The notes beneath the pieces are model-generated. The model saw only the letters and a list, made by a program, of their open reading frames with translations, ran no database searches and was not told the DNA's origin. Made by a program: the position numbers and the translations under genes. Source: Bactericera cockerelli (taxonomy: Eukaryota > Arthropoda > Insecta > Hemiptera > Triozidae). Taken from it: a DNA stretch of 64,000 bases. The stretch is taken from positions 28,512,315-28,576,314 of the forward strand of contig CM044963.1 in NCBI GenBank assembly GCA_024516035.1, in the 5' to 3' direction. Of this stretch, positions 33,205 through 43,224 are shown one piece after another. The stretch's first letter is position 1. Each line of letters begins with the position of its first letter.

Positions 33205-33258
33205 GTACAATTGCCAAAGGCAATAACTCCGCCCTTTAGTTAGGACATAATATATTAT
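33205..33258 (+). repeat. LINE tail fragment
   Basis: ATTGCC-AAA-GGCAAT hairpin at 33210-33224 followed by AACTCCGCCCTTTAG. It is cut by the mariner at 33262. Confidence 0.6.
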
Positions 33259-33356
33259 GTACGTAGGTAGATCAATAAGTACCCGTGTTTAGGGACATGT
33301 TACATCATTGGTGAAACTTGTTGATACTTGTTGATGGAACGACATCTCAAATGACC

Positions 33357-34128
33357 GGACGTACACTCATTGAGTCCCGTTGACCTTTTTTTCATGTCAT
33401 TGAGTCCCGTAATTTTAGCAGGTACCTCAGACCATATGCCTCATTGAGTCCCCTAATATTTTTGGGTCTACCAGACCATATGACTCATTGAGTCCCTTTA
33501 CCTGATGTTAGTATATAAGAAGAAGTAAATAAGAACACAGTTAATTTTAATAAAAATGAATACGCGGACAGTTATGTCTAAATGTTGTGTTTCGTTAGCC
33601 AGCTAGGATAGCTTGGGTGAGGGGCTTAGGTTAGGTTGAAATTAGCGCAGGGTTAGACCGGGTCACTGCGCGACCCGGCCTAACCGCCTGCGCTAATTTC
33701 AACCTAACCTAAGCCCCTCACCCAAACATCCTACCCGACAAACTGAAGTCAGAAATCTATCGTGCAATCTCACCTTGTTAACTTTACCTAATCCTATCTA
33801 ACTACAAAATTCCTCTAACAAAATATTCACTTACGCATCAAATTCCAATAGACAATAATTTCATTTTCATTTATGAATAAAAATAAAAACAAGAATTCTT
33901 AATAAAAAATGAAAAGATTGTTCTAATTTTTTAGAGGAGGACTGACCCAACTGACTGACAAATAATATGATCTTCTATGTACAAATTTATGTATAAGGAA
34001 AAATAGGTATTAATTATGTACGGGACTCAATGAGTGGTACGATAACTTAAACCGTTCCAAACCTTGGGACTCAATGAAGCATCGACAAAAAGGGACAAAT
34101 CCAGACGGGACTCAATGAGGCGCCTCCC
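33357..34128. mobile_element. TIR element with CATTGAGTCCC subterminal repeats inside mariner 2
   Basis: It is flanked by CAAATGACC (33348-33356 and 34129-34137); mariner 1 has a single copy there. The ends read GGACGTACACTCATTGAGTC and, inverted, GGGAGGCGCCTCATTGAGTC. CATTGAGTCCC occurs four times direct in the left end and three times inverted in the right end, the pattern of transposase-binding repeats. 8-9-bp duplication fits hAT or MULE/P-like; the family is not decided. Confidence 0.8.
33604..33733. repeat. Long hairpin with ~60-bp arms
   Basis: GGGTGAGGGGCTTAGGTTAG on the left is mirrored by CTAACCTAAGCCCCTCACCC on the right around a loop ACTGCGC. The arms also share TTGAAATTAGCGCAGG. 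Few mismatches. It lies in the middle of the element at 33357-34128 and would give a stable RNA stem if transcribed. Confidence 0.85.
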
Positions 34129-34221
34129 CAAATGACCACATCCAAAGTTTGAAAGTGATTACTCTCTTAGTTTTCATTTATCGGTAACTTGAAGTTGTTG
34201 TGTTGCGTATAGTTGAGTGAT

Positions 34222-35268
34222 ATGGAAAAAGAACAGTACTGAGCAGTTATTCGATTCCTTTTTTTGGACGGGAAAAAATGTGATGAGATAAAATTAAAGT
34301 TAGATGCTGTGTACGGGAGCTCTTCACCTTCTATGACCACTGTTCGCTTTTGGTTTAATGAATTTAAACGAGGGCGCACAAGCATTTTTGACGAGGACCG
34401 CCCAGGACGCCCAGAAGACGTGTGTACCGAGGAACTCGTGGAAAAAGTGCATGATATGATTCTCAAAGATCGCCGAACAAAAGTGCGTGAAGTAGCTGAG
34501 AGTGTGGGCGTTTCATATGGAACTGTGTTTAAAATCCTTCATGATAAGCTGGGCATGAGAAAACTATCGGCGCGATGGGTGCCGCGATTGCTCACAATTG
34601 ACAACAAATGAATTCGGCTGAATTGTTCAAAGGCTAGTTTAGAACTCTTCAATCGCAATCCAGATGATTTTTTGCGTCGAGTTGTGACCGTTGATGAAAC
34701 CTGGATACATCACTATAACCCAGAAACCAAACAGCAGTCAATAGAATGGACTTTGGTTGGAGAATCTGCCCCAAAGAAGGCGAAATCGGTCCAATCGGCC
34801 GGAAAAGTCATGACTACCGTTTTTTGGGATGCAAAGGGAATTATTCTTATTGACTTCTTGGAAAAAGGAAAAACAATAACTGCTGCATATTATAGTGAGT
34901 TATTGTTACGATTTGATGCAAAATTGAAGGAGACACGCCCCCATTTGACGAGAAAGAAAGTCTTGTTTCACCATGACAATGCACCAGCTCACTCATCTGG
35001 AATTGTTGCTGCTAAAATCCATCAACTTGGATACGAATTATTGCCACACCCACCTTACTCACCTGACCTAGCCCCCTGCGATTATTTTTTGTTTCCTAAC
35101 TTGAAAGTTTGGCTCGGTGGAAAGAGGTTCAGCTCAAATGATGACGTCATAAGCCAGACAAAGGGCTATTTTGAGGAGTTCGAAGGGAGCTACTTTTTGG
35201 AAGGGCTAAAAAAGTGGCAGGATCGCTGGAAGAATTGTGTAGCCTTGAAAGGAGACCCAAAAATGTAA
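34222..35268 (+). pseudogene. mariner D,D34D transposase 2 with two in-frame stops
   Basis: It parallels the transposase of mariner 1 and keeps VDETWIHHY, HHDNAPAH and PDLAPCDYF. It has TGA at 34240-34242 (CGA in copy 1) and TGA at 34609-34611, the latter shared with copy 1. The C-terminus is changed by the local duplication (GDPKM before the stop). Confidence 0.9.
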
Positions 35269-35348
35269 GTATCTCGAAAAATAGAACCCAAAAATGTAAG
35301 TATCTCGCACTCTTTTTTCAAACACGGGTACTTCTTGATCCGCCCTCG

Positions 35349-36035
35349 TATTCAGTAGATATCCTACTACTATCAGACTTTAGTAAAGCTTTTGATTCGG
35401 TTGATTTTGATATACTTCTTACAAAACTATCAAAACATTTCAATTTTTCTCCTATTGTACTTCATTGGTTTGATACCTATTTACGGGGTCGTCAGCAATA
35501 TGTTTTTAACCAGGATTCAATCTCTGACTTACTTTCTATCAATGCGGGTGTACCTCAAGGCAGTATATTAGGTCCATTACTGTTTTTAATATTCATTAAT
35601 GATATATCCTCTATTTTCAAATACTGTAAATATCATCTATATGCTGATGACTTACAACTCTACATAGAAACTTACGTGGATAATATTAATGAAGCTATTT
35701 ACAAGATGAACGTAGATCTTGAAGCTTTGAAGACCTGGACTTGCAACCATGGCATCATCCCAAATCCCAAAAAGTTTCAGTCTATCATCATAGGGTCTCC
35801 ACCACTTTTACATCGGGTTTCTCAGTCCCATATATCTTCTATCATTTTCAATTCTGAGCCTATTCCTTTTTCTGTTGTGTAAAAAATCTTGGATTACTTT
35901 TAGATCCAGATCTTCAATGGAACTCTCAGGTTGTTCAAATTGGTAAAAAAGTGTATCGAAAGTTTCATTCTCTGAAACGTTTGCAAAGATTTTTGCCCCG
36001 CAAGACAAAACAGCTCATTAATTTATATTTTCCAA
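35349..36035 (+). pseudogene. LINE reverse transcriptase fragment (CR1/Jockey-like)
   Basis: It reads DFSKAFDSVDFDILLTKL, GVPQGSILGPLLFLIFINDI and YADDLQLY (YxDD box). A frameshift near 35880 follows, then continuation in another frame as NLGLLLDPDLQWNSQV and HSLKRLQRFLP. The 5' part is missing; mariner 2 abuts it. It precedes the hairpin-bearing tail at 36175 and is probably the family that owns this tail. Confidence 0.8.
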
Positions 36036-36063
36036 GAAACATTTCTTGGAAAATATAAATTAA
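36018..36063. repeat. Perfect 22-bp snap-back palindrome at the end of the RT fragment
   Basis: The coding-strand sequence from TTAATTTATATTTTCCAAG to GAAA is followed after two bases by its exact reverse complement. Coding similarity ends here. It fits template switching or snap-back during insertion. Confidence 0.9.
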
Positions 36064-36174
36064 TTTTAATCCTTTTTTTTAACATGTTTGTATATATTTT
36101 TTATTTATTTATTATTATTTATTTAGCTTCTTTTTTTTATATATTATTATTGAAATATCTAGATAGGGAACTCC

Positions 36175-36372
36175 AAGGGTTGGGTGGAAGAGATTGCCAT
36201 AGGCAATAACCCCGCCCTTTAGTTAGGACTTATGTTTTTATATATTTTCTATTCTTTTTCATTTTCATTGTATATATTGTTTCCATTTTTTTCATTGTTA
36301 AATTAATTATTTCTATGTACATAATGTCCATTTATACCTAATAAAGCGTTGTATAATAATAATAATAATTGT
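36175..36372 (+). repeat. Intact LINE 3' tail (reference empty site)
   Basis: GGGTTGGGTGGAAGAG, hairpin at 36193-36207 (ATTGCC-ATA-GGCAAT), AACCCCGCCCTTTAG, T-rich middle, AATAAAGC and (ATA)n. It provides the uninterrupted version for the nested copy at 24957-28092. A second short AATAAAG...(AAAT)n tail follows to about 36445. Confidence 0.8.
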
Positions 36373-36445
36373 ATTTTAATTTGTAATTATTTGTATTGTA
36401 TATAATATGTCCTATTAATAAAGTGTAATATAAATAAATAATAAA

Positions 36446-36734
36446 AATGGAAACTTCGCACTTAAATCGTTAGTCCAGTTTACAACAATGCAGTTTAATC
36501 AGTATCAGTCTAAACAGAAAAGTGAAAAGTTGTACCAGATGTATGTACATGATTATCGGAACATACCTGGACAGCTGTTTCGAGCTTATTTGCTCTCATC
36601 AGCAGGTAATAGTTCTGAATGTCCATGCCATCAACTAATCTCTCTATTTCAATCAGTACAAACAGAAAAGTGAGATGAGAATCAAGCTACTGAGGTCGGT
36701 GGATAAGGAAAGTCAATTTTCGATCACATTTCTA
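36446..36734. repeat. Fragment of a dispersed repeat (CAGTATAAACAGAAAAG family)
   Basis: CAGAAAAGTGAGATGAGAATC and CAAGCTACTGAGGTCGGTGG recur inverted at 57232-57440, with related pieces at 55365 and 59270. It includes an end of a tRNA-like SINE head. Confidence 0.45.
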
Positions 36735-36838
36735 TTGTTTTTTAGTACCAAATGAGAGGATAACTTTTCATGTTCCGATTGGGTTTTGAACCCGCAACCT
36801 CTGAAGTACCAGTCAGACACCTTGACTGAGCTACCGGG
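36735..36838 (-). repeat. tRNA-derived SINE, head and body
   Basis: On the minus strand GGTCCCGGTAGCTCAGTC is followed by GCGGGTTCAAAACCC and GGAACATGAAAAGTTATCC, matching the SINE at 21552. Confidence 0.65.
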
Positions 36839-36893
36839 ACCAACTGGATATTATTTCTAACATTATCAGGGGATGTGAGGTATTATTTCTTAC

Positions 36894-37123
36894 ATGTTGG
36901 GTTTCTGGTCCTTATTGAAATTAATTAGGTGTGGAAAATTCTCGTCCAAATTTTTAAAGTTCGCGTTCCCTTCGCCCCTTAACTCATTACACTCTCCCAT
37001 TATGCTTTCTGCAAAGCCGTCTGGATTTACACTGGGCACAATCCATATGTCAATCACTTCTAACATTCTTGTGATGCGTGGGTCGTGTCCATCACTGTAC
37101 ACCAGATATTGAATTAGAGACGT
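36894..37123 (-). CDS. Copy B exon 2
   Basis: 230 nt, acceptor ATTTTGCAG, donor GTAAGA. WIVPSVNPDGF is conserved and NLDENFPH replaces the DLNRNFPD substrate loop, as in copy A. The frame is intact. Confidence 0.85.
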
Positions 37124-37518
37124 CTGCAAAATAAAAATCATGTATTTCTTTTAGCTGAACTACTTTCTCTACTTGTACAGAGTGGTCAAGAATTTGTGAT
37201 CACAGTTGTGATTTGTCTCAGAACCAGTTGAAATTTTCAAAATAAACACGTAATTCTTTGATTTTTGAGGATTTGAAAGGAATTTTAGAAATTTAAAAGA
37301 AAGGTCGTTCAAATAAGAATGGATCAAGTTTTGTCTACGTATGATTGAAACATCAAACATTAAAGTCGGTAAAAAAGCTAACAATAAAATTTCACATGAT
37401 TGGGCTGAATTTCCATCTATCCAAATCAAAATAAATCACTATCACAAGAAAAAAGGTCAAAATAAATTGTAACTACAAAATGGCAGACATCAGTATAGAA
37501 AAAGTAAATTCTCATTAA
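37124..37518. other. Copy B intron 1, first part
   Basis: From about 37178, CAGAGTGGTCAAGAATTTG is one end of the foldback family complete at 6796-7627. The rest resembles 6637-6850 in inverted orientation. No exon. Confidence 0.5.
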
Positions 37519-37734
37519 GATTTAGGTATTATAATTATTGATAGTGAACATAAATTCAACGAACATCGTGCAAACACGTTAAAACTAGTTTATAGAAAAC
37601 TTGGCCTCATTATTCGATTCGGGAAACACGTTAAAGATATTGATGTTTTAGGAACGCTATTTTTATCACTAGTAATTTCTACTGTGGAGTATGGATCAAT
37701 ATTATGGGATCCAAACTCAAAACTAGAATCAAAA
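37519..37734 (+). pseudogene. LINE reverse transcriptase C-terminal remnant
   Basis: 72 codons without stop read LGIIIIDSEHKFNEH, RKLGLIIRFGKH and LVISTVEYGSILWDPN. This is the conserved region after the RT palm in Jockey/CR1-like elements ('LG...D..L.F..H' and 'EYGS..W.P'). No start codon and neither end of the element is present. Confidence 0.65.
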
Positions 37735-37799
37735 ACATATTGTTGTTTCAATTTATTGTTCTATGAATTTTTGAAACAATGTTATGCACTTAAAAAAAT

Positions 37800-37880
37800 A
37801 AAAAATATATAAATTTTGCAAAAACGAACACAACACTTCCAATTTCTAATATTAGAAATTTTCGGAGTAATAATATCGTG
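37800..37880 (-). repeat. Element A terminal fragment
   Basis: TTTCTAATATTAGAAA hairpin with AACGAACACAACACTTCC. It sits at the place corresponding to the full element at 3219 in copy A, marking an insertion older than the duplication. Confidence 0.7.
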
Positions 37881-37902
37881 TAGATAACTAATAAATAATT
37901 AC

Positions 37903-38292
37903 CATCAGGGCATATCCAACCGCATCATTCCCACGAACGTTCGCCACAAATTTGAACATAGGTTTCAACACATACTTTTTTCTCTCCGCAATATTATGAG
38001 TGATCTCAACTGCAAAGATTGTCCTATTTTGAATACTTTGCCCCAATTTCATCACTTTTACAATATGTTGATATTTATTATATAAATACATTAATAAATT
38101 ATACTGCTCTTCGTATTTGTAATACTTCGCTATGTTTATTTGTTTACTGCCGACTTCAATGATTGCATTTGGGTGTTTGTAATTTTTGTGGTAGATATCA
38201 CCAGTATTCGGACCGTAGAAGTCATTTATTCCCGATGAGAGTGCAAGGTAGAAGAGTGACGCAAGAACCAAAGTTGGTAAAACTGAATCCAT
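37903..38292 (-). CDS. Copy B exon 1 (uninterrupted)
   Basis: 390 nt from ATG (38292) to the GT donor. Signal peptide MDSVLPTLVLASLFYLALSS. It gives the empty site for the Helitron in copy A: the reading frame passes through YLYNKYQHIVKV. The zinc motif reads VRGND, so both H and E of HxxE are changed. Confidence 0.9.
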
Positions 38293-38343
38293 ATTCAATG
38301 ACTTGCAGACAAACACTAGTAAGTTGAACACTTCTAGCGGCAG

Positions 38344-38353
38344 ATTATATATA
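38344..38353 (-). promoter_or_regulatory. TATA box of copy B
   Basis: TATATATAAT on the minus strand, 52 nt before the start codon, conserved with the ATATAAT of copy A at the same distance. Confidence 0.6.
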
Positions 38354-38486
38354 GTTTTTTTACATGTTAATCATGTTGAAACAATGTCTGTTGTCTGCCA
38401 CGAGTTTGTCTGGTGTGCACCACGAGTTTTTCTCGACTTTTCCATAATGAGTCACTTAATTGTTATCGATTACACACTCAGTTAAT

Positions 38487-40449
38487 ACTTACTTTTTTTC
38501 CGTGTCCTCTTCGTTCCTCGGTCAAATTTTGTACTTCCAATACTCTGAAACATTTAGGGCTTTTTTGTTTGCCTGAAGTAGGTCATCCAGCGTGCAGGGG
38601 TTTTCTAGTAGACGACATACTAGAAGATGTTCATGTGTTTGGACTTCCCCACATTCACATTTATCATTTTCTTCGTATCCCCAGAGTTTCATATTGTACT
38701 TGCAGCATGATACTCCAGATCTTAGACGATTTAGGGTCTTCCAGTTCACATAGGGCTGATCTGATCCTGTGGGCAACTCTTCTTTAAGCGGAAGTAAGGG
38801 TTGGTGTACCTGTTGGTTCCATAGATGTATTTTTCTATCATTTGCTGAAGTGGTGGTCAATGGTTTTGTAGTTTGCAGAAAACTTTTTCTTGATTTCAGT
38901 CGAACAGGTTGTATACTATGATTGTGTAGGGGATGTCGATAATCAAAAAGTTGTTTGTGTCTTTCAACCTCTGCAGCGACTATTCTTCTAATGTTTGGTG
39001 GGGATATCCCTGCTAGATAGTAAATTTTGTCGATAGGAGTTGGCTTAAGGCACCCAGTTATTATTCGACAGGATTCATTTATAGCAATGTCAACTTGTTT
39101 ACAGTGGGCTGATGACTTCCATACAGGAGCAGCATATTCAGCTGCTGAACAGCTTAGCGCAATTGCTGAAGTTCGCAGGACGTGTGGTTGTGCACCCCAT
39201 TTGGTTCCCGTTAATTTTCTCAAGATGTTATTTCGGGCTGTCACCTTCTTTTTAATACTTTCACAGTGTTGTTTGAAAGTCAAAGAGCGATCAAGAGTAA
39301 CCCCAAGGTATTTTGGTGTGAGATTGTGTTCTAGTTCTTGACCGGACCAAACAACTTTCAGTTTTCTTTGAGCATCTTTATTTTTCAAATGAAAGGCACA
39401 CACTTGGGTTTTTGATGGATTTGGTTTCAACTGGTTTGACTCATAGTATTTGGATAGTCTATTTAAAGCTCTAGTTAGCATTTCTTCCACTTCAGTGAAA
39501 GACTTTCCCTGAGCAGCAATTGCAGTATCATCTGCATATATGAACTGCTTGGTTTCGTTATGAACAGGTTGATCATTTGTGTAAATGTTAAAGAGAATAG
39601 GAGCAAGCACGCTTCCTTGGGGTAGACCATTTTTTTGTTTTCTCCAACGGCTTTTCTGATTTTGTAGAGTTACATAGAAAGTGCGGTTTTGTAAAATGTT
39701 TCTGATAGAGATTGACAATTGGAAGTCTTTCGTAGTTTTGTATATTTTTGCTATTAGTCGCTTATGATTTACAGTATCATATGCTGCGGTAAGGTCTACA
39801 AATGCAACGCCAGATATTTGATTTCTCTCAAAACCATCTTCAATGTGTTGGGTTAAGTTCAAGATTTGTCCACCACATGATCTACCAGGCCTGAATCCTG
39901 CTTGTTCTTGAATTAAATTTTCATCCACACTTTGTAGAATACGGTTTAGAATCATGCGTTCCATTAATTTAAACAGGTGACACAGAAGTGATATAGGTCT
40001 ATAACTCTTTGGTTCTGAAGGTTCTTTTCCAGGTTTCAAGAGAGCAACAACATGGGATTTCCTCCAAAGTTTTGGGATCTTCATTGATTTTAATATATTG
40101 TTGAATAGGTCTAGTATCCATTGATTTGTTAAAGGACCAAACTCTTTTATTTGTTCGGTTCTAATATCGTCTGGACCAGCAGCTTTATTTGTTTTCATGG
40201 AACCAATAGCTGAGTTAAGATCTTGAAGAGTAAGTGGATTTTCAAGCATATGATTCTCGTTATTTAGATCTCTTTTGAAATTAATTCTTGTAGGTTTTTT
40301 ATTTGTTTTACCATTTTCCAACAGTTGGTGAGCTATTTGGTTTGGTGTTACATTTCCTATAATGGTTTTTGTACTGCAGTTATCTTGGTTTATGTTGTTA
40401 ATTAGCTTCCAAGCTCTACGGCTATTCTGTTTCATATCCAGATTTTCAA
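38487..40449 (-). mobile_element. 5'-truncated Jockey-like LINE in the upstream region of copy B
   Basis: It is flanked by CTCAGTTAAT (38477-38486 and 40450-40459). Copy A has the uninterrupted site near 1072-1081. 1963 bp, inserted with its sense strand parallel to copy B. Confidence 0.85.
38522..40435 (-). CDS. Jockey-like LINE ORF2 fragment: reverse transcriptase and C-terminal region
   Basis: 637 codons, open throughout. It contains KSYRPISLLCHLFKLMERM, GLPQGSVLAPILFNIYTND, FIYADDTAIA (YxDD), and PKYLGVTLDRSLTFKQH. A cysteine cluster CECGEVQTHEHLLVC lies near the end. The endonuclease is missing because of 5' truncation, so it cannot mobilise itself. The clean frame implies a young insertion. 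Exact clade was not decided. Confidence 0.85.
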   Translation of the reverse strand: MKQNSRRAWKLINNINQDNCSTKTIIGNVTPNQIAHQLLENGKTNKKPTRINFKRDLNNENHMLENPLTLQDLNSAIGSMKTNKAAGPDDIRTEQIKEFGPLTNQWILDLFNNILKSMKIPKLWRKSHVVALLKPGKEPSEPKSYRPISLLCHLFKLMERMILNRILQSVDENLIQEQAGFRPGRSCGGQILNLTQHIEDGFERNQISGVAFVDLTAAYDTVNHKRLIAKIYKTTKDFQLSISIRNILQNRTFYVTLQNQKSRWRKQKNGLPQGSVLAPILFNIYTNDQPVHNETKQFIYADDTAIAAQGKSFTEVEEMLTRALNRLSKYYESNQLKPNPSKTQVCAFHLKNKDAQRKLKVVWSGQELEHNLTPKYLGVTLDRSLTFKQHCESIKKKVTARNNILRKLTGTKWGAQPHVLRTSAIALSCSAAEYAAPVWKSSAHCKQVDIAINESCRIITGCLKPTPIDKIYYLAGISPPNIRRIVAAEVERHKQLFDYRHPLHNHSIQPVRLKSRKSFLQTTKPLTTTSANDRKIHLWNQQVHQPLLPLKEELPTGSDQPYVNWKTLNRLRSGVSCCKYNMKLWGYEENDKCECGEVQTHEHLLVCRLLENPCTLDDLLQANKKALNVSEYWKYKI

Positions 40450-40587
40450 CTCAGTTAATTAGCTTCCATCATACATAAAGTTGGGATCTTAATGAACCTT
40501 TTAGAATTTTAATGGCTTTGTACAATAACATTACTAATCATACACAATTTTTCTTTTGCATTTATTTAAGTGTACCAACATATATTA

Positions 40588-40838
40588 TCTCTATATATAA
40601 AACAGAAAAAAAGACTACCTACCTACCTACCTATGTTTGTTTGTTTGTTTGTCCGGAGTTGTTTAGCCAAAACGGTAAGAGATAGCGAAAAATGTCTCAG
40701 AATTGACCCCCCCAAAACCATTATTGTTTTGTCCAGAAAAATTATGAAAAGTTCAAAAAGGCATTGCTGTCCAGCAGTACGGCCATGCCTTAGTAAATTT
40801 GAAATTTAGTCCGTTGCAAAGCACGGGCAAACGGCTAG
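40588..40838 (+). mobile_element. 251-bp Helitron at the edge of the duplicated block
   Basis: It begins TCTCTATATATAAAACAG after A and ends GGGCAAACGGCTAG before T. CCGTTGC and GCAAACGG form the terminal hairpin. Similarity of the copy A and B upstream regions stops at this point. Confidence 0.8.
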
Positions 40839-41146
40839 TACAATATATACATACATCAAAATGCAATGATCAAAATTTAGTACTGAACACAAATATGATA
40901 ACTTTAACTTTTACAATGATGTTAAGTTTAACTAGTCAAATTATATCGGAATCAAAAAAAAAAAAACCACATAGCTGTGCTACATACTATGGTGCAGTAG
41001 TTTACTTAGAGTTGTTACAAATCTAAATGCAATGATCGAAATTTAGTAGAAAACACAAATATAATAAATTTTAAATTTTACAAATATAATAAGATTATAA
41101 TATCTTGAAAAAAAAAAAAAAAAATCAACCACAAAGATGTCATATA
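40839..41146. repeat. Two ~168-bp tandem units, AT-rich
   Basis: AAATGCAATGATCAAAATTT (40859) returns as AAATGCAATGATCGAAATTT (41027), each followed by AACACAAATATxATAA. No coding. Confidence 0.6.
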
Positions 41147-42499
41147 CAGGGTGTCCCACCAAACTTGGACACCTCAAATTACTCGGCCCCTGAAAGAGTT
41201 TTTGAAAAATAAAAAATCCTAGGGTACATGGTCTAATTATGCGGTTTCAGTCATGAATTTTTTTTTTATACAGGGTGGTTCAAAAGTCAGAAATTGAGCT
41301 GTCAACTTTTGTTTTTAAATAGATCGACCTAAATTTTATTTGATAATTTTACTTCTGAATGGTTCTTGAGTACTTTTTTAAACTAAAATTTTACATACAG
41401 GGTGGTTTTTTTTCGACCAATTTTTTTTCTAAATCTCGAATAACTCAAGTTTGTTTAATTTTTCGATAACAAGAATACAGAGTGTTTGTGTAATGTTAAC
41501 ACGCACTTTCAATTAGCATCAATTTTTTTTTATAAAGAGTGGTTCACAAGTGAAATAATGACTTGATTTTTTTTAAAACTGAGTTTTTTTAATTTTTTAT
41601 TTAGGATTAATAATTCTAACCTAATTTTACACATTTTTTGTTAGTCATATCGAAAAACAAAACTAAAGTGTTGTACAGGGTGAGACATAATTTTTTTGTG
41701 ACACCCTGTATATGGGCAGTCAAAGAGACGTAAAATTAAATATAAAAACTAAATGTGCAAGAAAAACTTTGATTTTTAATGATATTAAAAAGTTATGGTG
41801 TTTTAACTAATATTGTCGCATGGACCACCCTGTAGATATTCTCTTAAACTATCATGTGGGTACTCGAGGTTGTATAAAATTCAACGAAGACTTCGAATCG
41901 TGGGGAAAAACAAGTAAAAAACACGAAATTTGAAGCCATTTTCAATTTGGTGTACACACTGAATGATTTTAAAACTAGAAATAAAAAGTAGGTAGGTGTA
42001 GACAAAAAATCGAAAATGGCTTTTTGAATTCATTTTTTTCTTTCAGATTTGGATTTCTCGTTGAATTTTAGACAATTTCGACTACCCATATGATGTTTTA
42101 AGAAAATTTCTACAGGGTGGTCCATGTGACAATATTAGTTAAAACACCATAACTTTTTTATATAATTAAAAATAGAAGTTTTTCTTCTACATTTAGTTTT
42201 TATATTTAATTTTACGTCTCTTTGACTGCCCATATACAGGGTGTCACAAAAAAATTATGTCTCAACCTTTACAACACTTTAGTTTTGTTTTTTGATATGA
42301 CTAACAAAAAATGTGTAAAATTAGATTAGAATTATTAATCCCAAATAAAAATTAAAAAAACTCGGTTTTAAAAAAAATCAAGTCATTATTTCACTTGTGA
42401 ACCACCCTGTATAAAAAAAAAATTGATGCCAATTGAAAGTGCGTGTTTACATTACACAAACTTTTTCTATTCTTGTTTTTTCTATTCTGGGACACCCTG
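41147..42499. mobile_element. Foldback element, copy 2 (shortened right arm)
   Basis: Same family as 25055-26710, flanked by TA at 41145-41146 and 42500-42501. The left arm is complete. The right arm jumps from the block near 42470 straight to GGGACACCCTG, losing the outer part. Confidence 0.85.
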
Positions 42500-42501
42500 T
42501 A

Positions 42502-43215
42502 TAATATGGCGCAGTTGAATATTTAGAGCTCTTCAACCAAAAGGAGCAGGAGCAGAGCTTCAGTTTCATCCAATTACATCCGAACAAATAGGAAACCTTG
42601 ATTGAAAGCAGTTGAAATTGTGCCATTGAATCTGAAACCTTTTGGATCAACTCGGGAGATATAAATCCAACCTTTTTTTGTTTTTTTTACGAGGGGAAAA
42701 AATTTCCAAGGAAACAGTGAGAACCCGATACGCAAATAGCAGACAAAACCGAACCCAAGAGCAAGGACCACGGAGTATAAACACATAGTGATATGTATCT
42801 ACGCCCCCAAGTCCCAGCTATCGAGAAAGGCCTTACCAACTATGAGATCGGGAGCATGGGATTTGGCGAACCCACTAAAAACAACCCCTCGTTGAACCAA
42901 GGTAGAAAATCTGGGAACTATAATATTGCATCCAGATAAAATCCAACCTGCTAACATCTCCATTACTACTTGGTCTGAAGGAAAACATACCGTGTGGCAC
43001 GTCACACGCACCGTCACTGTTGCAACTCAAAGCGTGGAGATGTCTGCACGAGATTTGCGTGCAGAAGTTGAGACGCGTGTAGGAGAAAGCACGATAATTA
43101 TCAGATGTTGCAAGATGAGTCAGAGGTGATAGGGCTTGCAGTTGCAGTTGAAACATTTGGTGTAATTAGTCAAGAGGGAATAGCATTGTTTAGGGGGAAA
43201 AAAATGGGAAAATGA
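42502..43215. other. Intergenic, nothing recognised
   Basis: Less AT-rich than its surroundings, with several overlapping frames of 60-90 codons on both strands. None resembles a known family. Confidence 0.35.
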
Positions 43216-43224
43216 TGGTAGAGA

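Larger units (their letters stand above)
33262..35348 (+). mobile_element. mariner transposon 2 carrying a 772-bp insert
   Basis: TA at 33260-33261 and 35349-35350. Ends match mariner 1. The insert at 33357-34128 lies between the left end and the transposase. A short duplication (AACCCAAAAATGTAAGTATC twice, 35253-35304) lies near the right end. Confidence 0.9.
29838..38292 (-). pseudogene. M14B carboxypeptidase-like gene, copy B (four exons, one frameshift)
   Basis: Inverted duplicate of copy A with the same exon lengths and phases. Exons are 38292-37903, 37123-36894, 33130-32827 and 30253-29838. Lesion: exon 3 is 304 nt instead of 305, with a run of five A instead of six. If that is a sequencing error the whole gene is open. 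Active-site positions are replaced as in copy A, and the first zinc histidine is also lost (VRGND). The product would be a secreted, inactive carboxypeptidase-like protein of about 360 residues. A LINE sits about 190 bp upstream of the start codon. Confidence 0.85.
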
